A DNA stretch of 13,241 nt. Origin: Chloroflexota bacterium. GTDB taxonomy: Bacteria; Chloroflexota; Anaerolineae; Anaerolineales; Villigracilaceae. The position numbers and the translations under genes were made by a program. Below are positions 1 to 6,033 of the stretch, piece by piece (the stretch's first letter is position 1; each line of letters begins with the position of its first letter). Below the pieces are notes generated by a model. The model was not told where the DNA came from, did not search any database, and worked only from the letters and a program-made list of their open reading frames with translations. Location of the stretch: the NCBI GenBank assembly GCA_021796155.1, contig JAJYOO010000032.1, positions 1 to 13,241 of the forward strand, written 5' to 3'.

Positions 1-449
1 CGACCGCGATAAGGAGATGACTCCACTTGATTAAAACACTGTGTGCACGATAGTGTGGCTAACGAACCGTGCAATTCGATTACATTTTTCGATCCGGCTT
101 TTTGATGGAGCAGGTCAATGTTCTGCGTGGCAATCGAGCGGATGTGTCCGCGGCTTTCGAGTTCGGCCAACGCTAAATGAGCGCTATTTGGTTTGGCTTC
201 GAAAACTTGGTTCGCAAGCGGACGGAACCATGCGTAGAATTTTTCTGGATTTGTGCGGAAAGTGTTCAGCGAGGCGACTTCCATCGGTTCATCGCGGGAC
301 CACAAGCCGGTTCCCTCCGAACGGAAATCGGGAATCCCCGACGGCGTGGAAATCCCGGCCCCGGTCAGGACAACGGCGCGCTTCGATGTGCTAAACAGTT
401 CGGCAGCAAACTCAATCCCATCCCTGACGGATGCCGGAAACGGCTTCAT
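1..449 (-). CDS. Sir2-family NAD-dependent protein deacylase, N-terminal part (runs off left edge)
   Basis: This is a partial gene. The 149 codons read from 449 down to the window edge have clear sirtuin motifs: the NAD-binding GAGIS (residues 30-34) followed by SGIPDFRS (37-44), TQNIDLLH (108-115), the catalytic histidine in LHGS (H127), and the first zinc-binding pair CTQC (C135, C138). Sirtuins remove acyl groups from lysines using NAD+ and release nicotinamide and O-acyl-ADP-ribose. About 100 residues (second Cys pair, rest of the Rossmann fold) would lie beyond position 1. The start is the ATG at 449-447, which overlaps the stop of the upstream response regulator in an ATGA. This implies translational coupling, since no strong ribosome site of its own is visible. 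The bacterial CobB type is likely, but the substrate is unknown. The family call is firm. Confidence 0.93.
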   Translation of the reverse strand, partial: MKPFPASVRDGIEFAAELFSTSKRAVVLTGAGISTPSGIPDFRSEGTGLWSRDEPMEVASLNTFRTNPEKFYAWFRPLANQVFEAKPNSAHLALAELESRGHIRSIATQNIDLLHQKAGSKNVIELHGSLATLSCTQCFNQVESSPYRG

Positions 450-1609
450 TTAGCTTTTTCTCGCTCGATGATTTGATCCGCAATTTTAAAGATTTGTTGT
501 GAAGTGACGTTTGTGGGTTGTGAGAAAATAGCCGGTGTGTTGACGCGCGTGGCTGCCATGAACATTTCAGGCGCGGGCGTCAGCGTGGTTGTGATCGAAT
601 GCCCCAAACTTTTCTGGACTTCCGTCCACGGCATTTGCGTTTCCGAGCGGACGCGGTTGTTCAATATCACGCTGATGCTCATGCGGTCAATGCCGAGGTT
701 GGCTATTTCGTCAATCAGCATTTTGGTGTGTGTGATGGTGTTCGGCAAACCTTCCACCACGACGATTCGATCCGTGCAAAGCGGAAGAACTTTTTGGACG
801 AAAGGCGGCAATCCCGAACCAAGGTCCAGAATCACGAAGCGTGCCAGCGTCGCAAGACGCGCAACCAGAATTTCATAATGTCCGGTTTGATTGGTCAACT
901 GAAAATCACGCGGGTTTTCGGAAGCCAGCAATAATTTCAATCCCGAATTGTGCGGCACAAGGAATGAACTTACTTTTTCGCGTGTGATCTCTGCCGGCGT
1001 GCCGCTGAGAAGTTCGTTCAGTCCCTTTTGTTGCGGCGACCCTAAATCCATGCCGAGCGTGCCCTGGCCGGGAGTCAATTCGGCGAGGATAACATCGGAC
1101 TGCGTCCGCGTGTAAAGTGCGCCCGCTAAATTGGACGAGAAAGTTGAAACGCCCAATCCACCGCGTGCGGATAATATTCCAATGACGCGTCCATGATGTT
1201 CATGCTGGCTGGTTTCGATGTCTTCCACGTTCTTGGCCCCCACGCGCGCCAACAATGCCCGGACGTGAGCCTGCAATTCCGCCGGGTGCGTTGGCTTGGT
1301 CAGGTAATCATCCGCGCCCGCCTCGAAACCTGTGACTTTATCATCCAACTGGGATTTGGCCGTGAACATCAGAACAGGCGTGGACTTGGTGGTGGGATTT
1401 TTTCGGAGCCGACGCGCGACTTCATAACCATCCATGTCGGGCATCATCACATCAAGCAAAATAATATCTGGCTTTTCATTGAGAGCTTTGGATAACCCTT
1501 GTTCGCCGCTGGTTGCCGCGCTGATTTCGTAGCCTTGTTTTTGCAGCAACAACCCGACCAGCCGCAGGGTATCAATGTCATCATCAACGATCAGGATTTT
1601 TTCTGCCAT
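446..1609 (-). CDS. Response regulator receiver fused to a CpaE/TadZ-like (MinD/ParA-fold) domain
   Basis: This 387-residue two-domain protein starts with a complete CheY-like receiver domain at about 1-122: acidic D9-D11, phospho-acceptor D53 in LLDVMMPDMDG, T83 and K105 in LTKP. After a short linker (123-139), residues 140-385 resemble the MinD/ParA fold of CpaE/TadZ pilus-localisation proteins. The P-loop reads SARGGLGVST (147-156) where ParA/MinD have KGGxGKT/S, so the signature lysine is Arg149 and the P-loop lysine is Val154. A Walker-B-like LDLGSG lies around D262. CpaE/TadZ proteins are known for atypical P-loops and act as polar hubs for Tad pili, but no tad genes are in this window. 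A GAGGAG lies just before the ATG at 1609, and an extended -10 promoter lies upstream. The gene is co-translated with sir2. Domain calls are firm; the cellular role is inferred. Confidence 0.9.
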   Translation of the reverse strand: MAEKILIVDDDIDTLRLVGLLLQKQGYEISAATSGEQGLSKALNEKPDIILLDVMMPDMDGYEVARRLRKNPTTKSTPVLMFTAKSQLDDKVTGFEAGADDYLTKPTHPAELQAHVRALLARVGAKNVEDIETSQHEHHGRVIGILSARGGLGVSTFSSNLAGALYTRTQSDVILAELTPGQGTLGMDLGSPQQKGLNELLSGTPAEITREKVSSFLVPHNSGLKLLLASENPRDFQLTNQTGHYEILVARLATLARFVILDLGSGLPPFVQKVLPLCTDRIVVVEGLPNTITHTKMLIDEIANLGIDRMSISVILNNRVRSETQMPWTEVQKSLGHSITTTLTPAPEMFMAATRVNTPAIFSQPTNVTSQQIFKIADQIIEREKAK

Positions 1610-1634
1610 TTCTCCTCACATCCTATCCAGTCGT

Positions 1635-1663
1635 AGTCTAGCATAAAGCCAATGTTCGGGCAA
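1635..1663 (-). promoter_or_regulatory. Sigma-70-type promoter for the response regulator-sir2 operon
   Basis: Read on the minus strand: -35 TTGCCC (1663-1658), a 17-nt spacer, and -10 TAGACT (1640-1635) preceded by TGC, which makes an extended -10. Transcription should begin near 1628, giving a leader of about 20 nt that contains the GAGGAG ribosome site. It is divergent from the ssrA promoter about 50 nt away. Confidence 0.6.
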
Positions 1664-1710
1664 GTTATCGAATGAATTGTACTCCGACTAACGCTTTTCT
1701 AACATGCCGG

Positions 1711-1719
1711 TGCTATAAT
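1711..1719 (+). promoter_or_regulatory. Extended -10 promoter of ssrA
   Basis: The string TGCTATAAT is a perfect extended -10 element (TGn plus TATAAT at 1714-1719). No convincing -35 box lies 16-18 nt upstream, which extended -10 promoters tolerate. Transcription from about 1726 would give a short 5' leader, to be removed by RNase P before the mature tmRNA end at 1752. Confidence 0.6.
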
Positions 1720-1751
1720 CCAAATCGCAAACGGGCAAGCACCGTTGCCTT

Positions 1752-2132
1752 GGGGATGACAGGCTTCGACGGGAGAGGCTGGTCCCGGAATGCGAGCCGA
1801 GCGGCGCCGAACTCGTAAAATCAGCGCAAAACTTTAAGTGCCAACCGCACTTCCTATGCTGCTATGCCCCTCGCTGCATAAGCGATCCGCGTAACAGTAC
1901 AGTCTCCTTGATGAGACTGCGTCCACCGTCCCCGATCTCCGCCCGGTGACGGAGTGGGCGAGACAAAGGCAGAGTGCCGCGTATGACTCCGCTACATGCG
2001 CGAAAGACAAGCGGATGGCCGCAGGGTTACCTGCCCGCCGAGATCCCTGCGGTGACTCACTTCGGCAGGCTACGCTCGTAGATTTCCGAGGGTCGATTCT
2101 TTCGGACGCGGGTTCGATTCCCGCCATCTCCA
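1752..2132 (+). ncRNA. ssrA: Transfer-messenger RNA (tmRNA), one-piece
   Basis: tmRNA rescues ribosomes stalled on broken mRNA: charged with alanine it enters the A site, then supplies a short reading frame that tags the nascent chain for proteolysis. The 5' end GGGGATGACAGGCTTCGACG is the classic tmRNA start. The 3' end gives a 7-bp acceptor stem (GGGGATG 1752-1758 with CATCTCC 2125-2131, one G-U pair), discriminator A2132, and a perfect 5-bp T-arm (2108-2112 with 2120-2124) around TTCGATT. CCA is not encoded. The tag frame at 1840-1881 is GCC...GCA TAA, encoding ANRTSYAAMPLAA, which ends in the protease-recognised LAA. Both ends lie on one continuous gene in standard order, so it is not the permuted two-piece form. 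The resume codon GCC is assigned by analogy with other tmRNAs, from the TAAGT just before it. Confidence 0.97.
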
Positions 2133-2139
2133 CTCAAAT

Positions 2140-2166
2140 GTACGGTCAATGGCCGTACGTTTTGTT
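2140..2166 (+). terminator. Rho-independent terminator of ssrA
   Basis: GTACGGTC (2140-2147), loop AAT, GGCCGTAC (2151-2158) form an 8-bp hairpin with one G-U pair, followed by GTTTTGTT. It starts 8 nt after the mature tmRNA end and finishes 13 nt before the next start codon. Confidence 0.75.
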
Positions 2167-2179
2167 ATCATTGGATATT

Positions 2180-2965
2180 ATGAATCTAAAAAGCATCTCA
2201 TTTCTATTTTTGATCTTGATGACCGCGGCTTGCGCGTCAACGACCGCGAAACCGACACTTTCGCAGCAGACTCCGACCCTTCGACCCTCCCTCCAGTCGC
2301 AGGGCGGCGCTTCAATCGGCATGCCGACGATTGAGTCTTCACTGACTCCGAGCGTCGTTCCGTCAACTCCTGCTTCGACGGCGACTCTTCCGCCCGCGCC
2401 GCGAATATTCACGGAGGAGTTTAACGGAAGCCTGCCTTATTGGTCATTCGTGCAAGTTGATAACGGGAATCCGTTTCCGGGTCCGAGTGTAGAAGCGGGT
2501 TCGTTCGTCTTCGATCTACCCGCGTCGAATCAATGGACGTACGCGTTGTATGGTGGCCCCGATTACACCGATGTCCGCGTGGACGCGAAGGTCAATGTTA
2601 CATCTGGTGATGATGGCGCGGTCGGTGTTGTTTGTCGCTACAGCGAGTCGAATGGTTGGTATGAATTCAATATTTATGCTGACCAGACCTATACAATTTT
2701 GTTTGGCCAATGGCTGACGCAAGGTGTAGCGCGTTACATGCCGGTCTTCAAAAGCAGTTCATCGAAAATCCAAAGTGGGACAAATGAAATTGGCTTGCTT
2801 TGCCAGGGCAACATTTTGACACCTTTCATCAATGGCGTTCAGATGCGCCAGTGGGATGAAGAGAAATATGATTTGACACAAGGCAAAATTGGAATCACTG
2901 CTTCATCATTTCAAAATGTTCCTTTCATCGCCGCGTTTGATTGGGTGAAGGTGAGTGAGCCATAG
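2180..2965 (+). CDS. Putative lipoprotein with a C-terminal jelly-roll (concanavalin-like) domain
   Basis: This is a 261-residue protein of unknown function. Residues 1-18 form a lipoprotein signal peptide: a hydrophobic stretch, then TAAC with Cys18 as the likely lipidation site (a slightly atypical lipobox, Thr instead of Leu at -3). Residues 19-75 are a Ser/Thr/Pro-rich linker typical of surface lipoproteins. Residues 76-259 begin with FTEEFNG and alternate beta strands in a pattern like LamG/DUF1080-type carbohydrate-binding folds; C152 and C208 could form a disulphide. The frame is open back to 1946, but that would cover the tmRNA, so I take the ATG at 2180, where the signal peptide begins. 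No Shine-Dalgarno precedes it. Surface anchoring and binding to a polymer are inferred. The stop is TAG at 2963-2965. Confidence 0.8.
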   Translation: MNLKSISFLFLILMTAACASTTAKPTLSQQTPTLRPSLQSQGGASIGMPTIESSLTPSVVPSTPASTATLPPAPRIFTEEFNGSLPYWSFVQVDNGNPFPGPSVEAGSFVFDLPASNQWTYALYGGPDYTDVRVDAKVNVTSGDDGAVGVVCRYSESNGWYEFNIYADQTYTILFGQWLTQGVARYMPVFKSSSSKIQSGTNEIGLLCQGNILTPFINGVQMRQWDEEKYDLTQGKIGITASSFQNVPFIAAFDWVKVSEP

Positions 2966-3070
2966 TCCCCTCCGCCCTTCGGGCACCTCCCCAAAATACG
3001 AAGTACAGACTTTGAATCCGCATACAAAATTTTTATTGTCGTATTTGGGGAAGGATGGGTGGGGGCCAAG
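2966..3070. repeat. Imperfect inverted-repeat element (MITE/REP-like) between the lipoprotein and dnaK
   Basis: TCCCCAAAATACGA (2988-3001) and TCGTATTTGGGGA (3039-3051) are inverted repeats with a single bulged A around an AT-rich centre. Flanking C-rich sequence (2967-2990) is roughly complementary to G-rich sequence (3047-3066), and a small GCCC-TTC-GGGC hairpin (2974-2984) lies in the left arm. The folded RNA could stop transcription of the lipoprotein gene. The architecture resembles a small non-autonomous mobile or REP-like repeat; other copies cannot be checked from one window. The rest of the gap to 3157 holds the dnaK leader. I see no clear consensus promoter and no CIRCE element there. 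Confidence 0.55.
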
Positions 3071-3157
3071 CTAATGTAATTTTTACGCGGTGTTAACGTT
3101 CTTCTTGCATCCCTCGTGTATGCTATGGCAGATTACTAAAGAACGAGGAGTGAAGCT

Positions 3158-5050
3158 ATGGGAAAAATCATAGGCATTGACTTGGGAACGACCAACAGCG
3201 TTGTGGCCGTCATGGAAGGCGGCACGCCGACTGTGATCTCGACCGCGGAAGGCGGACGTTTATGCCCGTCTGTTGTGGCGTTCAATAAAAACGGGGAACG
3301 CCTCGTCGGTCAGACCGCGAAGCGGCAGGCTGTTGTAAATTCAGAGAACACAATCTATTCCATCAAGCGTTTTATGGGCCGTCACTACGAAGAGACCGAA
3401 GTCGAACGCAAGATGGTTCCGTATGAAGTGGTCGAAGGTTCATCGGATGATGTGCGAGTGAAGATTCCGATCACGAATCGCGAATACAGTCCGCAGGAAA
3501 TCAGCGCGATGATTCTGGCCAAACTCAAAGCGGACGCCGAAGCGTATCTTGGCGGAACGGTGACGCAAGCTGTCATCACGGTTCCTGCATACTTCAATGA
3601 CAGCCAGCGTCAGGCTACGAAAGACGCGGGTAAGATCGCGGGGCTCGAAGTGATGCGAATCATCAACGAACCGACCGCGTCCGCGCTGGCGTATGGTCTC
3701 GATAAAAAGAAGAATGAAAAGATTCTCGTCTTCGACTTGGGCGGCGGCACGTTTGATGTGTCGGTGCTGGAAGTCGGCGAAGGCGTGATCGAAGTCAAAG
3801 CCACGAACGGTGACACGCATCTCGGCGGCGATGACTGGGATCAGCGCATTGTCAATTGGGCCGCGGACGAATTCAAACGTGAGCAAGGCATTGATTTGCG
3901 AAATGATCGCCAGGCATTACAACGTCTGCGCGAGGCCGCGGAAAAGGCCAAGATCGAATTGTCATCCGTGATGGAGACCGAGATCAATCTTCCGTACATC
4001 ACAGCGGATGCATCCGGTCCGAAGCACATGCAATTGAAACTGAGCCGCGCAAAGTTCGAGCAGATGACTGAAGACTTGCTCAATCGCTGCCGCAAGCCGT
4101 TCGAGGCCGCGTTGGCGGATGCCAACATGAAACCATCTGATTTGGATGAGGTGGTTTTGGTCGGTGGTTCGACGCGTATGCCGATGGCTCAGGAATTGGT
4201 CCGCAAGCTGACAAATGGCAAAGAGCCAAACAAGGGAGTCAATCCCGATGAAGTCGTCGCGGTCGGCGCGGCCATTCAAGGTGGCGTGCTCGGCGGCGAA
4301 GTCAAAGATATTTTGCTGCTCGATGTGACTCCGCTTTCGCTCGGCGTCGAGACGTTGGGCGGCGTGATGACCAAGATGATCGAACGCAACACAACCATCC
4401 CCGTCCGCAAGACCGAGACGTATTCAACAGCCGCGGACAATCAAACCGCTGTGGACATCCATGTCCTGCAAGGTGAGCGTCCGATGGCCGCGGACAATAT
4501 GTCGCTTGGACGATTCAGACTCGATGGCATTCCACCGGCGCCGCGCGGTATTCCGCAAGTTGAAGTGACGTTTGATATTGATGCCAACGGAATTTTACAT
4601 GTGACTGCGAAAGATAAAGCCTCTGGCAAAGAGCAGAAGGTGACCATTACAGCCTCGACAAATTTGAACAAGAACGATATTGATCGCATGGTGCAGGAAG
4701 GTCGTCAGCACGAAGCGGAAGACAAGAAGCACCGTGAGCTGATCGAAGCGAAGAACAACGCCGATAATATGGCGTATCAACTTGAAAAGACTTTGCGCGA
4801 GCTTGGCGATAAAGTCAAACCTGATGAGCGCTCGAAGATCGAAGCCAAGATCAACGATCTCAAGCAGGCCGCGCAAAGCGATGATGTTAACCGCATCAAG
4901 AAAGCCACGGACGACGCGCAAAATGCTTTCCACGCGTTGAGCCAGCAGTTATATGCTCAAGGCCAACCGCAGGCGCAAGGACAGCCGGGCGGTGGACCGT
5001 CCAATCCACCAAGTGATGGCGATGTGATTGATGGCGAAGTGAAAGAATAA
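3158..5050 (+). CDS. dnaK: Molecular chaperone DnaK (Hsp70)
   Basis: This is a full-length Hsp70 of 630 residues. The ATPase domain has the phosphate-1 motif [10 protein letters not shown] (5-14), the phosphate-2 motif [10 protein letters not shown] (191-200) and the adenosine motif [10 protein letters not shown] (333-342). The interdomain linker and start of the substrate-binding domain read [16 protein letters not shown] (384-399). A helical lid follows (about 505-600), then a Q/G/P-rich tail ending DVIDGEVKE, a usual bacterial DnaK ending. DnaK folds and refolds cytosolic proteins in an ATP cycle with DnaJ and GrpE, neither of which is encoded here. A strong GAGGAG lies about 8 nt before the ATG. 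No CIRCE operator is visible, so HrcA control is not supported by the sequence. The stand-alone position may mean other copies or a separate grpE/dnaJ locus elsewhere. Confidence 0.98.
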   Translation: MGKIIGIDLGTTNSVVAVMEGGTPTVISTAEGGRLCPSVVAFNKNGERLVGQTAKRQAVVNSENTIYSIKRFMGRHYEETEVERKMVPYEVVEGSSDDVRVKIPITNREYSPQEISAMILAKLKADAEAYLGGTVTQAVITVPAYFNDSQRQATKDAGKIAGLEVMRIINEPTASALAYGLDKKKNEKILVFDLGGGTFDVSVLEVGEGVIEVKATNGDTHLGGDDWDQRIVNWAADEFKREQGIDLRNDRQALQRLREAAEKAKIELSSVMETEINLPYITADASGPKHMQLKLSRAKFEQMTEDLLNRCRKPFEAALADANMKPSDLDEVVLVGGSTRMPMAQELVRKLTNGKEPNKGVNPDEVVAVGAAIQGGVLGGEVKDILLLDVTPLSLGVETLGGVMTKMIERNTTIPVRKTETYSTAADNQTAVDIHVLQGERPMAADNMSLGRFRLDGIPPAPRGIPQVEVTFDIDANGILHVTAKDKASGKEQKVTITASTNLNKNDIDRMVQEGRQHEAEDKKHRELIEAKNNADNMAYQLEKTLRELGDKVKPDERSKIEAKINDLKQAAQSDDVNRIKKATDDAQNAFHALSQQLYAQGQPQAQGQPGGGPSNPPSDGDVIDGEVKE

Positions 5051-5057
5051 GCGCTTA

Positions 5058-5081
5058 CTTCGGCGACTCATGTCGTCGAAG
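5058..5081 (+). other. Ten-bp hairpin just after dnaK
   Basis: CTTCGGCGAC and GTCGTCGAAG pair over 10 bp (one G-U) around a TCAT loop, 7 nt after the dnaK stop. No T-run follows, so it is more likely an mRNA 3'-end stabiliser or a REP-like palindrome than an intrinsic terminator. Confidence 0.5.
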
Positions 5082-5121
5082 CAGGCGACGTGCGCTGGAT
5101 GCACACTCGCCTAGAAAACGC

Positions 5122-5162
5122 AAACAGGCGACTATTGAAAGATGGCCGCCTGTTTATTTTTT
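5122..5162 (+). terminator. Rho-independent terminator of dnaK (perhaps bidirectional)
   Basis: AAACAGGCG (5122-5130) pairs perfectly with CGCCTGTTT (5147-5155), followed by ATTTTTT (5156-5162). On the other strand the same hairpin is followed only by GCGTTTTC, so it might weakly terminate the convergent yhhN-type gene, which ends at 5185. Confidence 0.8.
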
Positions 5163-5184
5163 GGTTTCATATGCCAATCTTTAT

Positions 5185-5850
5185 TCATCCAAAGTGCATT
5201 GCCGCACCAACGATCAGCGCAATTTGCCCGAGATGATAAGCAATGATATTCAACAACCGTCCATTCTTAATTGGGGATACAAACCGGTTCCATGCCAGAA
5301 TAATATCTGAAATATAAAACAGGAATGCACCGATGCTGACCAAAACCGCTGCACCTGCCTGCCAATTCGGATGAACGAGGGTCCGCATGGCGAAGAACAG
5401 CATCGCGCTGATGGTCAAGCCGTATATCTCGACAGGCAGGATCAGCCTATCTATCTCTTTTGACCTCATGGCGAAGATCAATCTTTGCAAAATTCGAACG
5501 GCGCCTAAAAGAATCATCACGACGAGGAAAACATCCCAAATGTCAAAAGGAACAGCCTCGCTGCTAAATCCAATGATGTAGGCGGTATGTGTCCATAAGA
5601 AAGCAACCAGCCCCAACAGGAACAAACGATCTGGTGAAAGCAGGAGCAAATCGCCTATCAAAGAAAAAAGAATCCCAACGCCAAACCCAAGCAAAGCGCC
5701 ATGAAGTTTTGTACCTGCATAAAGCCATGCAAGCAAGAAGATCATGACCGCCGGTTTAGCAAATATTTCCATCCTTTTCCATTCTTTGAAGGTTGCAATC
5801 CAATCAAGGATAGCCGAACCGAACACCAGCACAAGCAAAATATTTTCCAT
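5185..5850 (-). CDS. YhhN/TMEM86-family integral membrane protein (lysoplasmalogenase-like)
   Basis: This 221-residue protein is almost entirely hydrophobic with about eight membrane segments. The family signatures are present: GDLLLL with D67, the following GLVAFLWTHTAYI segment (80-92), and YISDIILAWNRF with D182 near the C terminus, plus a final YHLGQIALIVG helix. In TMEM86B, the characterised animal member, these two conserved aspartates belong to the site that hydrolyses the vinyl-ether bond of lysoplasmalogens; the bacterial role is mostly unproven. The start at 5850 is supported by GGAGG five nucleotides upstream. It is transcribed towards dnaK and is monocistronic in this window. Family assignment is firm; substrate is inferred. 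Confidence 0.88.
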   Translation of the reverse strand: MENILLVLVFGSAILDWIATFKEWKRMEIFAKPAVMIFLLAWLYAGTKLHGALLGFGVGILFSLIGDLLLLSPDRLFLLGLVAFLWTHTAYIIGFSSEAVPFDIWDVFLVVMILLGAVRILQRLIFAMRSKEIDRLILPVEIYGLTISAMLFFAMRTLVHPNWQAGAAVLVSIGAFLFYISDIILAWNRFVSPIKNGRLLNIIAYHLGQIALIVGAAMHFG

Positions 5851-5891
5851 CGTCCCTCCGCGGAATTTGCAGCGAATTCCTTTTATGTTGG

Positions 5892-5909
5892 CAAAGTCAG
5901 AAGACTTTG
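5892..5909. promoter_or_regulatory. Perfect short palindrome in the divergent region between yhhN and the C39 gene (possible operator)
   Basis: CAAAGTC-AGAA-GACTTTG is a perfect 7-bp inverted repeat with a 4-nt centre. It lies 42 nt upstream of the minus-strand yhhN start, in the gap shared with the plus-strand peptidase gene. A regulator site is possible, but nothing identifies the regulator. The same gap (5851-6033) also carries a 10-nt direct repeat, CAGCGAATTC, at 5870-5879 and 5950-5959, exactly 80 nt apart. No small gene is evident in the gap. Confidence 0.35.
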
Positions 5910-6020
5910 TATTCCAAATTTACCTTTTTATCTTACACCCTAATTACTTCAGCGAATTCTTGCTATCATGCCGATCTTTTTTCTGTCATCATGTGTTCAA
6001 CCCTCCAAATCTTTTTGTTT

Positions 6021-6026
6021 TATAAT
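6021..6026 (+). promoter_or_regulatory. Consensus -10 box immediately upstream of the C39-like gene (leaderless start)
   Basis: A perfect TATAAT ends only 7 nt before the ATG at 6034. Transcription normally begins about 7 nt after the -10, so it would start at or next to the A of the ATG and give a leaderless mRNA. No Shine-Dalgarno is present. The -35 is weak (TTCAAC or TGTTCA, at poor spacing). Confidence 0.55.
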
Positions 6027-6033
6027 CTTTTCC

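Noticed and set aside
41..476. Three overlapping plus-strand open frames at the left end
   Set aside because: They lie antisense to the Sir2 gene, whose minus-strand translation has unmistakable catalytic motifs.
2100..2132. A possible separate tRNA (GGTTCGATTCC T-arm and acceptor stem)
   Set aside because: The acceptor stem pairs with 1752-1758 far upstream, so it is the tRNA-like end of tmRNA.
1834..2133. Minus-strand 99-codon frame
   Set aside because: It is the complement of the tmRNA gene, where an RNA structure explains the sequence.
1946..2179. Upstream extension of the lipoprotein frame
   Set aside because: It would translate the 3' half of the tmRNA; the signal peptide begins at the ATG at 2180.
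3385..4933. Several minus-strand frames across dnaK
   Set aside because: They are antisense shadows of a strongly conserved gene with biased codon use and have no ribosome sites or recognisable domains.
5968..6033. Upstream ATG for the C39-like gene
   Set aside because: It would put 22 residues before the membrane helix and place the perfect TATAAT inside the gene.
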